Source of the DNA: an uncultured Duncaniella sp.
Lineage (GTDB): Bacteria; Bacteroidota; Bacteroidia; Bacteroidales; Muribaculaceae
NCBI GenBank assembly: GCA_910589485.1
Contig: CAJUSW010000003.1
Location: 62,001-126,000 of the forward strand
Direction: 5' to 3'
DNA: 64,000 bases
Shown here: positions 7,537 through 14,785 of the stretch, piece by piece
How the letters are laid out: the number at the start of each line of letters is the position of its first letter
How positions within the stretch are numbered: position 1 is the first letter of the stretch
Notes under the pieces: generated by a model
The model's input: only the letters and a program-made list of their open reading frames with translations
What the model was told of the DNA's origin: nothing
Database searches by the model: none
Translations under genes and position numbers: made by a program

Positions 7537-7750
7537 GCGGAGAGCCGACCTCCGCCGTTCCCCCCCCGGAACCAGCAATAAGGTTATTCAAAAAGAGGAA
7601 AGGGACAAAGGGACAATGGAATAAAGGAAATGGACTACAAGGTCAAGGCACAAAAAAGATGGTATTCATAGCAAAAATAAGCCTCCCTATAACCCTATAA
7701 CCCCCTAACCCCATAACCTTCAGCTCCGCTGAATAATAACCTTATAACCT

Positions 7751-7770
7751 TTCAGCCCTTGCGGGCTGAA
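7751..7770. repeat. Hairpin TTCAGCCC-ttgc-GGGCTGAA
   Basis: Perfect 8-bp stem with a 4-base loop. A smaller relative, TTCAGC-tcc-GCTGAA, lies at 7719-7733. Both sit 3' of the 254-aa gene and lack a long T run, so they are not typical terminators. Confidence 0.6.
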
Positions 7771-7825
7771 ATAAACGCTCGGCAAGAGCCCCTTGACATT
7801 CTGCTACAACACTAAAAAACAATGA

Positions 7826-7848
7826 CTCCCACCCGTGACGGGCAGGAG
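7826..7848. repeat. Hairpin conserved in both element copies
   Basis: CTCC-CA-CCCG-TGA-CGGG-CA-GGAG folds into two short stems with an internal loop. The equivalent hairpin in copy 2 (near 58690-58715, minus) keeps both stems. Confidence 0.5.
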
Positions 7849-8004
7849 CCATTATATCTATAAAAAAGATCTATGGACCTCTGGTCTAAATCAAAATTCC
7901 TCTGGACCTCTAATCTAAATCTATTGTCTCTATACTCTATACTTTCCCCTCTATACTTAATCTATAGATCTCTGGCCCCCATCAGAGACTTAACTGCCAA
8001 CTAA

Positions 8005-8017
8005 GCCGCGGAGCGGC
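8005..8017. repeat. Hairpin GCCGC-gga-GCGGC, relative of the 59975-60217 repeats
   Basis: The flanks (ctaa before, gatgta after, then TAGCCCCACCACGAGCCTG) match the repeats near copy 2, where the stem is GCCTC/GAGGC. Both stem strands changed together, so pairing is preserved. Confidence 0.65.
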
Positions 8018-8263
8018 GATGTACTCGTAGCCCCACCACGAGCCTGACAAGCAAATCGCCCGCAGGGCAAGATTTGCGCCGTCAGGCGAGGCGTGGGGAA
8101 AACGAAAATATCACCCAAACGGGCGTCGAAGACGTCCTATAATTCCCCGGCACCATCCCTCCTAACTCCCTATATGCCATCAATATACCCCGATAAAAGA
8201 CTCTTGTTCTATGGTCTAAACCCTCTGTCTAAGAATCTAATCCCTATAACCCTGAATAAAGGA

Positions 8264-9673
8264 CTAACGGAGCGTCAGTAGCACCACATTCTCCACATGG
8301 TGGGTATGAGGGAACATATCAACCGGCTGCACGGCCTGGATATCGTACTTAGCATTGAGCAATGCCAGATCGCGGGCCTGAGTAGCCGGATTACAGCTCA
8401 CGTACACCAATCGGCCCGGCTCCGCATCAAGGATAACATTAACCACATCCTCGTGCATACCAGCGCGTGGGGGATCCACGATCATCACATCCGGACGGCC
8501 ATGCTCAGCAATGAAATCGGCCGTAAGGACATTCTTCATATCCCCTGCGTAAAACTCGGTATTGGCAAGTCCGTTGGCCTGAGCATTGATCTTTGCATCC
8601 TCGATAGCCTCGGGCACATACTCAATACCCACCACATGGCGGCAGCTACGGGCAAGGAACAGAGCGATGGTACCCGTGCCGGTGTAGAGGTCATACACAA
8701 GCTCATCCCCCTTAAGCTGGGCAAAATCACGTGCCACACTGTATAGACGGTAAGCCTGGCGGGAATTGGTCTGATAGAACGACTTCGGACCGATGCGGAA
8801 ACGCAATCCCTCCATCTCCTCCTCTATATACTCGCGTCCCTTGTAGAGCTTTATATCCAGATCACCGATAGTATCGTTGACCTTGGTATTCACCACATAA
8901 TGGAGCGAGGTTATTTCGGGGAACTCGGCAGCCACGGCATCCATCAGCAACGATATCTTGGCCGGATCATCCTCCCCTATCTGCATCACCACCATTACCT
9001 CGCCGGTAGAAGCAATGCGTATCATGAGAGTACGCAGGAAACCACGGTTCTCCCTCAGATCGTAGAACTCCAGATCGTTCTCCTTGCCAAATGATTTTAT
9101 GAACAGGCGGATACGGTTGCCCAGATCATCCTGCAGGTGGCAGGCATGTATATCGAGCACCTTGTCGAAAGCTCCGGGGATATGGAATCCGGCAGCGCGA
9201 CGGTCGGGAAACTCCTCGCCCGAGCGCATCTGATCATACGTGAGCCACATTTTGGATGAGAACGTGTATTCCATCTTATTGCGGTACTCCCATATATTCT
9301 CCGATCCGAGTATCGGCGTGATACCGGGATAAGGCACCTTGCCTATACGCTCAAGAGCATCCTTCACCTGCTGCTGTTTGCACTGCAACTGTATGGAGTA
9401 AGGCAGATGTTGCCAACGGCATCCGCCACATATACCGAAATGCTCACACCGCGGAGTCTCTCTCACCGGCGACGGCTCGATGAGGCGTTCGATATGCCCC
9501 TCGGCATAGCTTTTCTTTTTCTTGTCAAGTTTGATATCGGCAACATCGCCGGGAGCACCGAACGGGATGAAAACCACCATATCATCGACGCGCGCCAGGG
9601 CATTGCCCTCGGCTGCCACATCGGTTATCTTAACCCCTTCGAGTACAGGAAGCTCTTTACGTTTTCTGGCCAT
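8264..9673 (-). CDS. RlmD-like 23S rRNA (uracil-5-)-methyltransferase
   Basis: A 469-aa member of the RumA/RlmD family, which makes 5-methyluridine in 23S rRNA (or tRNA) using SAM. An N-terminal TRAM domain (residues about 8-65) precedes an iron-sulfur site with Cys76, Cys82 and Cys85 (CEHFGICGGCRWQHL). The methyltransferase core has YDLYTGTGTIA, VDPPRAGM and the catalytic Cys427 in YVSCNPAT, with HHVE near the end. I chose the ATG at 9673 (MARKRKELP), because the 20 residues upstream to the next ATG lack similarity. The gene stands alone, its 3' end meeting the repeat region of element copy 1. The target uridine (RlmD or RlmC type) cannot be settled from sequence. Confidence 0.93.
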   Translation of the reverse strand: MARKRKELPVLEGVKITDVAAEGNALARVDDMVVFIPFGAPGDVADIKLDKKKKSYAEGHIERLIEPSPVRETPRCEHFGICGGCRWQHLPYSIQLQCKQQQVKDALERIGKVPYPGITPILGSENIWEYRNKMEYTFSSKMWLTYDQMRSGEEFPDRRAAGFHIPGAFDKVLDIHACHLQDDLGNRIRLFIKSFGKENDLEFYDLRENRGFLRTLMIRIASTGEVMVVMQIGEDDPAKISLLMDAVAAEFPEITSLHYVVNTKVNDTIGDLDIKLYKGREYIEEEMEGLRFRIGPKSFYQTNSRQAYRLYSVARDFAQLKGDELVYDLYTGTGTIALFLARSCRHVVGIEYVPEAIEDAKINAQANGLANTEFYAGDMKNVLTADFIAEHGRPDVMIVDPPRAGMHEDVVNVILDAEPGRLVYVSCNPATQARDLALLNAKYDIQAVQPVDMFPHTHHVENVVLLTLR

Positions 9674-9910
9674 TATGGATATTTCAGAATGTGATGAGTT
9701 GAATTTATCTTCAAAATTACTCAATAATTCCACACCGAGCCGGAGAAATTAGATTTTTTAACAGTTCCACCATTCATTTCACGCTCTCTTATATGGCTGA
9801 GAATCATCCAGTTTCACAATGATGAATTTTCGGAGGCCATATCGCACAATATCACACTGATTTACAACAACTTACAAACGTATTGATGAATCATTTTATC
9901 TCCCAAAAAG

Positions 9911-9942
9911 TTGCAAAACAGCATCCCTATCCGGTAAATTTG
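9911..9942 (+). promoter_or_regulatory. Promoter of first island lipoprotein (TTG-N21-TAAATTTG)
   Basis: TTG at 9911-9913 and TAAATTTG at 9935-9942 with a 21-base spacer, 38 bases before the start at 9981. The surrounding 307-bp gap (9674-9980) is AT-rich; I see nothing else in it. Confidence 0.65.
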
Positions 9943-9980
9943 CAACAGAATCATTTCACTCACCATTAATTTCAATCTCT

Positions 9981-10541
9981 ATGAAACCTCATCTCATCCC
10001 ATTCTTATTGATGCTTGTCTCGGCAACATGCACAGCTTCATGCTCACCGACTAATGACTCATATTCCATTGAAACAAGCATTGAGGAAAGTGAGGGGCTT
10101 ACAGCCGTTCCCATCCTAATGCCGGAAGGATCCGAGACTGAAGATATCAATCCCAATGCCTGCATCATCACTTTTGACGGCGAGCGCACAATCGCTGAAA
10201 TGCCTATTACTATGGTAGACTCCGCCGAATTTCACTCGAAAATTAAATCGGCAAGATTCATGAGCCATGAGAAAGTCGATTCAATAATCAATGCCAACGA
10301 CATAACCATCCTTAACCCCAAAAAAGATATCTATCGAATTTCTTATAGGCGAGCTAAAGGAGAAGCCTCCGGGAGCGCCTACGTAATGATCAAGTCGTCC
10401 GACATAGTATATATAATTTTTGATGTCATAGACACAAAGGATAAGGACAAATTGGGATATTACCATGCCTCCACAATCGGCGTTGAAGCCATAAAGCAAA
10501 ATGATGGTAAATTTGCGCTCAAGGCTCTTAAGAATCTGTAA
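9981..10541 (+). CDS. Hypothetical lipoprotein of island module 1
   Basis: A 186-aa protein I do not recognise. Residues 1-21 form a lipoprotein signal peptide with lipobox TASC (Cys21), so it should be anchored in the periplasm or on the cell surface. The mature part is polar with an acidic patch (EESEGLTAVP) followed by mixed strand-forming segments (AYVMIKSSDIVYIIFDVID). It has a consensus promoter and lies 39 bp upstream of a membrane-anchored TPR/HTH sensor. That arrangement is repeated by the next lipoprotein/sensor pair, so it may be a ligand-binding partner of the sensor. The partnership is inference. Base composition is more AT-rich than the flanking core genes. Confidence 0.75.
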   Translation: MKPHLIPFLLMLVSATCTASCSPTNDSYSIETSIEESEGLTAVPILMPEGSETEDINPNACIITFDGERTIAEMPITMVDSAEFHSKIKSARFMSHEKVDSIINANDITILNPKKDIYRISYRRAKGEASGSAYVMIKSSDIVYIIFDVIDTKDKDKLGYYHASTIGVEAIKQNDGKFALKALKNL

Positions 10542-10568
10542 TACTCACTCCGAATCATTATTTTTGAT

Positions 10569-10576
10569 TACCTTTG
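10569..10576 (+). promoter_or_regulatory. -7 box (TACCTTTG) of a probably leaderless promoter
   Basis: The box ends 4 bases before the ATG at 10581, so the mRNA should start at the start codon. No TTG sits at the expected -33 distance. Confidence 0.45.
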
Positions 10577-10580
10577 CTTT

Positions 10581-12104
10581 ATGCAAATAATATCAAGAAT
10601 ATTATATTCCATACTACTCATCATGATCATCGGCTCATGCGCCGGATCATCTGATAGAGATTTCGGCCGGATGTCGATGGCGGATAGCCTGATCGACGCC
10701 CGGCCGGACTCAGCCATTATAATAATCAACAACATTGATATCGACCGTCTTGGTCCTCATAAAGCCCATGCTTATTTACTGAAAGGCAGGGCCAATCTCA
10801 ATCTCAACAATTACCCCGATGCGATGGAATCGTTTCTTCATGCCGAAAAGATCGCGGATAAGGATGGAAATGATTCAATCCTCATACTATCACGCTTCGG
10901 GATGATGGCCATTTCCGACTCCGTAAACGATATTAACGAAAAGGCGAGGTATGCCCTAAAGCTATGCGAGATATACGAAAGACACAAGGATTATGACGGT
11001 ATGTATGACGTGCTTGTCAAGTTCAAAAGATTATTTTTCGAAGACCAACCTTATGCCTACGCCGAAGAGTTAGTGAACTATGCCCGAATACTATGCGAGA
11101 ACGACACCAACAAATCAAGAGGCGAAAACCTGTATGACAATCTGGCCTTTTTAGGATCTCCTGACGTAACCTCCTGGAGATATATCGACGGACTTAAAGG
11201 CTTTAATGCCCAAATGCTGATCAACAAGATAGAAAACGACGACGGATGGAAAGATGACATCGCCAATGACTCATCGGATATATCGCCGGCCAATGCCCAT
11301 TTGGTGGCCACAAGATTATGGGCCGACGGATATTATGCCATGGCCGACAGTTTCATCAGATACTACAAAAATCATTATGCGGAAAAGGTGATAGCCCGGA
11401 TTCCGGATAGACGTGCAGGAAGAATACATACCCGGGTAACGATGCGCTTAATAGACAGCAGAAAGCCGGAATTCCGCAAGACATTCCAGGATGATGTCAA
11501 GATGGTTGTAACACGATTCCATTACGAAGAGGGGGTGATAAAGGAGCAGACCATCCGCCACCAGCGAATAGTGATAATAATGGCATCGGTGATCATAACC
11601 GTTATAATCATCGCAATAATTATGTATCTGCGCCTCGCAAGGATGCGTCGGCAACGCCAGGAGGACAACAACATGCGCGTGGCATCGGAACTGCGCGCGT
11701 CGCTCACCTCGCTCGAGAACCTGCACCTTACCACCCTCTCACGCCTATGCGAGACCTATTATGAAAGCACAAGCAAGGACTCGGTAAAAACGCGGGTGGC
11801 ACGCGACACACTGAAAGCAATCGAGGAGATAGCCGCAAGCCCTGATTTCTACTCCATGCTCGAATCGCGGCTCAACACCGAGGACGGAAATGCCGTCTCC
11901 CTCCTCCGCGCCGAGATCCCCGGCATCAAGGAACAGGACGTGCGCCTGTATCTCTGCAACGCCTCCGGTTTCTCGATCCCCACCATGTGCATGCTCCTCA
12001 ACGAGCGCAGGGAGGTGATATACAACCGCCGTCTGCGACTCCGCACACGTATACAGGAATCCGACGCCGAGCACCGCGACATGTTCCTCAACCATCTGCG
12101 GTAA
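10581..12104 (+). CDS. Membrane-spanning TPR sensor with LuxR-like C-terminal HTH (module 1)
   Basis: A 507-aa protein. The N-terminus is a lipoprotein signal (IIGSC, Cys20). Residues about 30-300 are TPR-like helical repeats (HAYLLKGRANLNLNNYPDA). A single hydrophobic helix near 331-352 (IVIIMASVIITVIIIAIIMY) is followed by an Arg-rich stop-transfer patch and a coiled-coil-like segment. The C-terminal ~60 residues (KEQDVRLYLCNASGFSIPTM ... VIYNRRLRLRTRI) have the spacing of a LuxR/GerE helix-turn-helix. The predicted topology is a periplasmic sensor and a cytoplasmic DNA-binding end in one chain. It is paralogous to the gene at 13105. The DNA-binding role is inferred; a pure structural role is possible. 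The sensor part is AT-rich, the last third GC-richer. Confidence 0.75.
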   Translation: MQIISRILYSILLIMIIGSCAGSSDRDFGRMSMADSLIDARPDSAIIIINNIDIDRLGPHKAHAYLLKGRANLNLNNYPDAMESFLHAEKIADKDGNDSILILSRFGMMAISDSVNDINEKARYALKLCEIYERHKDYDGMYDVLVKFKRLFFEDQPYAYAEELVNYARILCENDTNKSRGENLYDNLAFLGSPDVTSWRYIDGLKGFNAQMLINKIENDDGWKDDIANDSSDISPANAHLVATRLWADGYYAMADSFIRYYKNHYAEKVIARIPDRRAGRIHTRVTMRLIDSRKPEFRKTFQDDVKMVVTRFHYEEGVIKEQTIRHQRIVIIMASVIITVIIIAIIMYLRLARMRRQRQEDNNMRVASELRASLTSLENLHLTTLSRLCETYYESTSKDSVKTRVARDTLKAIEEIAASPDFYSMLESRLNTEDGNAVSLLRAEIPGIKEQDVRLYLCNASGFSIPTMCMLLNERREVIYNRRLRLRTRIQESDAEHRDMFLNHLR

Positions 12105-12303
12105 CCTACCGACCCGGCCGAAGTCGCTCTCAGTCGCATTTGCGTATTTTTAACATTCTTCATGCAATATTATCCACCTGCTATCAGTTTGTGATTCAGA
12201 CCTTTTGAAAATGTCGAATCACAAGCATATAAAACGCCACTCAACCACCTATACACCAATCCATTACCATCGAGGTGTCGAATCGCATATTCCCGGCTTT
12301 TTC

Positions 12304-12334
12304 TTGCAGTTGACTGTTCCGTTACATAACTTTG
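12304..12334 (+). promoter_or_regulatory. Promoter of second island lipoprotein (TTG-N20-TAACTTTG)
   Basis: TTG at 12304-12306, a 20-base spacer and TAACTTTG at 12327-12334, 38 bases before the ATG at 12373. The 268-bp gap from 12105 holds nothing else I can name. Confidence 0.6.
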
Positions 12335-12372
12335 CGATGAATTCATAAACACAATCACAAATTCATAGCATT

Positions 12373-13003
12373 ATGAGAACGAAACTATTTATCACCTGCA
12401 TGATCATGACATTATTGTCAATGATCACCCTGGCATCCTGCTCATCCGAGTTCGGTGAGATGGAGATGCCGAAAGAGGCAAACGTCACTTTTGACGATGA
12501 ATTATTCAATTTGGACTGCGATACAACGCAATTTAATCAACTCACCCCCCCTTATCATCTCGTATAAATTGACACCGACGGTCATTAGCGATAGTTGTGA
12601 ATTTTACTCCATAAGAAATGAAACCAAGACTTTAGCCCGGGGTAAAGATAAAGATGAAGTTGATAAATATAGAGTACCTTTGAAATACACCCTAAAAAAC
12701 GGGGTATACCATGTGAATTTCAAGGTCAAGAACATCACTGTAAAGTATAAATCCAAATATCACGATGTCTTCCCGTCCGAAGAAAACTCCATAACATTAG
12801 AAATAGAAGTGAATAAAGACGCAACGAATACAATTAAAATCTTATCAACGAATCTCTCTGGAACGGCACCATTTAAAGCCATCAAGATTATGGTTAAAAT
12901 CGACTCCGACGAAGGTGGTACAAATCACACATATATGATCGGTTTCATAGCTACTCTCGAAAGTAATTATGCTGTAATAGAAGACTTCAGCTATGCAATA
13001 TAA
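12373..13003 (+). pseudogene. Frameshifted lipoprotein gene of island module 2 (C7 tract)
   Basis: The frame from ATG 12373 encodes a lipoprotein signal (ITLASC, Cys23) and about 40 mature residues, then hits TAA at 12565-12567. The next forward frame stays open to 13003 and encodes a plausible mature domain (DKYRVPLKYTLKNGVYHVNF). The break lies at a run of seven C at 12545-12551; with six C the reading would continue as a 209-aa lipoprotein. The gene is therefore either broken, phase-variable by slippage in the C tract, or affected by a sequencing error. I do not recognise the domain and see no clear similarity to the lipoprotein at 9981, although its place before a TPR/HTH sensor is the same. 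It has a good promoter, which argues against an old relic. Confidence 0.75.
12545..12551. repeat. C7 homopolymer at the frameshift
   Basis: Seven consecutive C. Deleting one joins the two frames of the lipoprotein gene 12373-13003. Such tracts are known slippage sites in phase-variable genes. Confidence 0.8.
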
Positions 13004-13069
13004 TGCCAGTTGACTACACTCACGGCTATATTACCCCGTAGAATAATACAATGCTGCATCTCTGCTCAT

Positions 13070-13100
13070 TTGCATTGTATTATTCTTTTGTCTACATTTG
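13070..13100 (+). promoter_or_regulatory. Leaderless promoter of the second sensor (TTG-N20-TACATTTG)
   Basis: TTG at 13070-13072, a 20-base spacer and TACATTTG at 13093-13100. The box ends 4 bases before the ATG at 13105, which also settles the start codon. Confidence 0.6.
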
Positions 13101-13104
13101 CAAC

Positions 13105-14655
13105 ATGCGAATCTCATCCCGATTAAATTTCATATTCATAATCATCCTCTTGCTTTCAATTGTCTCATGCAGGAACCTGACTACGGCCGATATTGATCCG
13201 GCTCGGCTGGCAGTCATTACAGAACTGTGTGAGACTGATCCCGACTCGGCATTGACAATAATCAATGACCTGAACCTCGACAAATCGGGCGAAAACAAGG
13301 CCATAGGATATTACCTGAAAGGGCGAGCCAGGCTAAATATGCTTAACTATCCCGGAGCCGTGGAGGCTTTTCTGTACGCGGAAAAAACAGCTGGCGAAGA
13401 GGAGAATGATTCGATATTGGCTCTCTCACGACTTGGTTTAATGGATGTGTATGATTCCATTCAGGACTTTACAGGCAAAGTGCAATATGCCATGAGAATC
13501 TGCGCGATATATGAGCAGAACAATGATTATCAGAACCTTTACGAGACGCTTGAAGAATTAGCCTTGAACCTATCGCCACTACCACTTGAATTTTATCCCG
13601 ATATAATGAGGTATGCTTCCATGATCAAGGGCATCAACACCACAATCGTCACCGACGGAGACAGCATAAAAATGGACGGCGAGAAGCTATATGAAAAACT
13701 GCATGATAATTGTAACCTGAATTATATCGAATTAAGCATCGTCAGTCCATTAAAAAATTTCAACCCAAACAAATACATCGAGCTGATTAAAGCCGGCGAC
13801 ACATGGGAAACCCAACTATTGAATGATTCGACAAACATAACGCTTAATAATGCTAATCTAATAGTCTCATATTTATGGGACAATGGCTATGAAAAAGAAG
13901 CCGGAGAATTCATTCAGTTATACAGGAACCGCTACCGGGAAAAAGATATCACGTACACCATCGACCCGGCAACCAATGCCGTAAAGGGACATGTGAGACT
14001 GTTGCCTCCTGATCCGAAGAAGCTCCCAAGCACTTTTCAAAACAATGTAAAATCAGTAGCCTCCCGATTCCATTATGAAGAGGAGCTGATGCATGCCAAG
14101 ACAATAAGATTTCAACGCGCCATGCTGATAAGCATCTCGGCGTTATCCATCGTATCCATCATAGCCATAGCACTGTACATGCGCTTGCTTACATTGCGCC
14201 GACGCCGACGCGAGTACAACAACATACGCACCGCCACCGAGCTCAGGAGCGCCCTCATGGACATGGAGACCCTGCATCTCAGGACGCTGTCGCACCTGTG
14301 CAACGCTTATTACGACAGCTACAACAAAGAATCGGTGAAGTCAAAGATTGCCAAGGACACTCTCAACACCATCAACGAGATAGCCGAGGCCCCCGACTTC
14401 TTCGACAGGCTGGAAGCCAGGCTGAATGAGTCGTGCGACAATCTGATGGTGAAATTCCGAGCCGAGGCCACCGGGGTAAAGGAGCAGGATCTCAGGTTAT
14501 TCATATGCAATGCCATCGGCCTCACAATCCCCGCAATATGCCTGTTGATTAAGGAAAAACGCGATGTAGTGTACACCCGCCGACTGAGGCTCCGCGCCAA
14601 GATACAGGAGTCGGATTACGAGCATCGGGAGATTTTCCTCGAGCATCTGCGGTAA
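13105..14655 (+). CDS. Membrane-spanning TPR sensor with LuxR-like C-terminal HTH (module 2)
   Basis: A 516-aa paralogue of the protein at 10581. The N-terminus is a lipoprotein signal (LSIVSC, Cys22); TPR-like helices follow (KAIGYYLKGRARLNMLNYPG), then a single membrane helix near residue 335-355 (MLISISALSIVSIIAIALYM), an Arg-rich patch, a coiled coil and the HTH-like end (KEQDLRLFICNAIGLTIPAI ... VVYTRRLRLRAKI). The C-terminal third is much more similar to the paralogue than the sensor part, as if ligand range diverged and the output stayed fixed. I chose ATG 13105 because the promoter box lies 4 bases upstream; a longer frame from 13051 would place the promoter inside the gene. Target genes are unknown; the adjacent lipoprotein is a candidate. 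Confidence 0.75.
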   Translation: MRISSRLNFIFIIILLLSIVSCRNLTTADIDPARLAVITELCETDPDSALTIINDLNLDKSGENKAIGYYLKGRARLNMLNYPGAVEAFLYAEKTAGEEENDSILALSRLGLMDVYDSIQDFTGKVQYAMRICAIYEQNNDYQNLYETLEELALNLSPLPLEFYPDIMRYASMIKGINTTIVTDGDSIKMDGEKLYEKLHDNCNLNYIELSIVSPLKNFNPNKYIELIKAGDTWETQLLNDSTNITLNNANLIVSYLWDNGYEKEAGEFIQLYRNRYREKDITYTIDPATNAVKGHVRLLPPDPKKLPSTFQNNVKSVASRFHYEEELMHAKTIRFQRAMLISISALSIVSIIAIALYMRLLTLRRRRREYNNIRTATELRSALMDMETLHLRTLSHLCNAYYDSYNKESVKSKIAKDTLNTINEIAEAPDFFDRLEARLNESCDNLMVKFRAEATGVKEQDLRLFICNAIGLTIPAICLLIKEKRDVVYTRRLRLRAKIQESDYEHREIFLEHLR

Positions 14656-14722
14656 GGGCGGAAATGGGAAGATGACGGGCGTGATTTTATTCCAAATTTA
14701 TTCACTCAAACGTGGCCCGGAA

Positions 14723-14757
14723 TTGAAAAATAATTCTTACCTTTGTGGGTAAATTTG
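14723..14757 (+). promoter_or_regulatory. gyrA promoter region with two overlapping -7 boxes
   Basis: TACCTTTG at 14738-14745 and TAAATTTG at 14750-14757 lie 12 bases apart. A TTG at 14723-14725 suits the second box (24-base spacer). Start codon is at 14786. Confidence 0.5.
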
Positions 14758-14785
14758 TCGAAAAAAATCACATTTCAATTAAAAG

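Larger units (their letters stand above)
7537..8263. repeat. Repeat-rich 3' region of element copy 1
   Basis: 727 bases without a convincing gene. It contains short hairpins at 7719-7733, 7751-7770 and 7826-7848, low-complexity CTATACT/GGTCTAAAT stretches (7870-7975), the hairpin at 8005-8017 with a TAGCCCCACCACGAGCCTG segment, and a CGTCgaaGACG hairpin near 8123-8133. Nearly all of these blocks recur around copy 2 (58564-60234), partly in a different order. Confidence 0.75.

Noticed and set aside
7045..7578. 177-codon open frame antisense to the 254-aa repeat protein, copy 1
   Set aside because: The equivalent antisense frame in copy 2 has a stop near 59148, whereas the sense frame is intact and shows synonymous-only change in its C-terminal part.
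8093..8281. 62-codon frame and its relative at 59688-59963 (shared ASKTSYNSP segment)
   Set aside because: The shared part lies over a repeated hairpin block; the remainder is low-complexity and differs in length, so it looks like repeat DNA, not protein.
12455..12567. Start of the second frame of the frameshifted lipoprotein as an independent gene from ATG 12455
   Set aside because: Its first ~30 residues overlap the signal-peptide gene in another frame and show no signal; the frame makes sense only as the continuation after the C tract.
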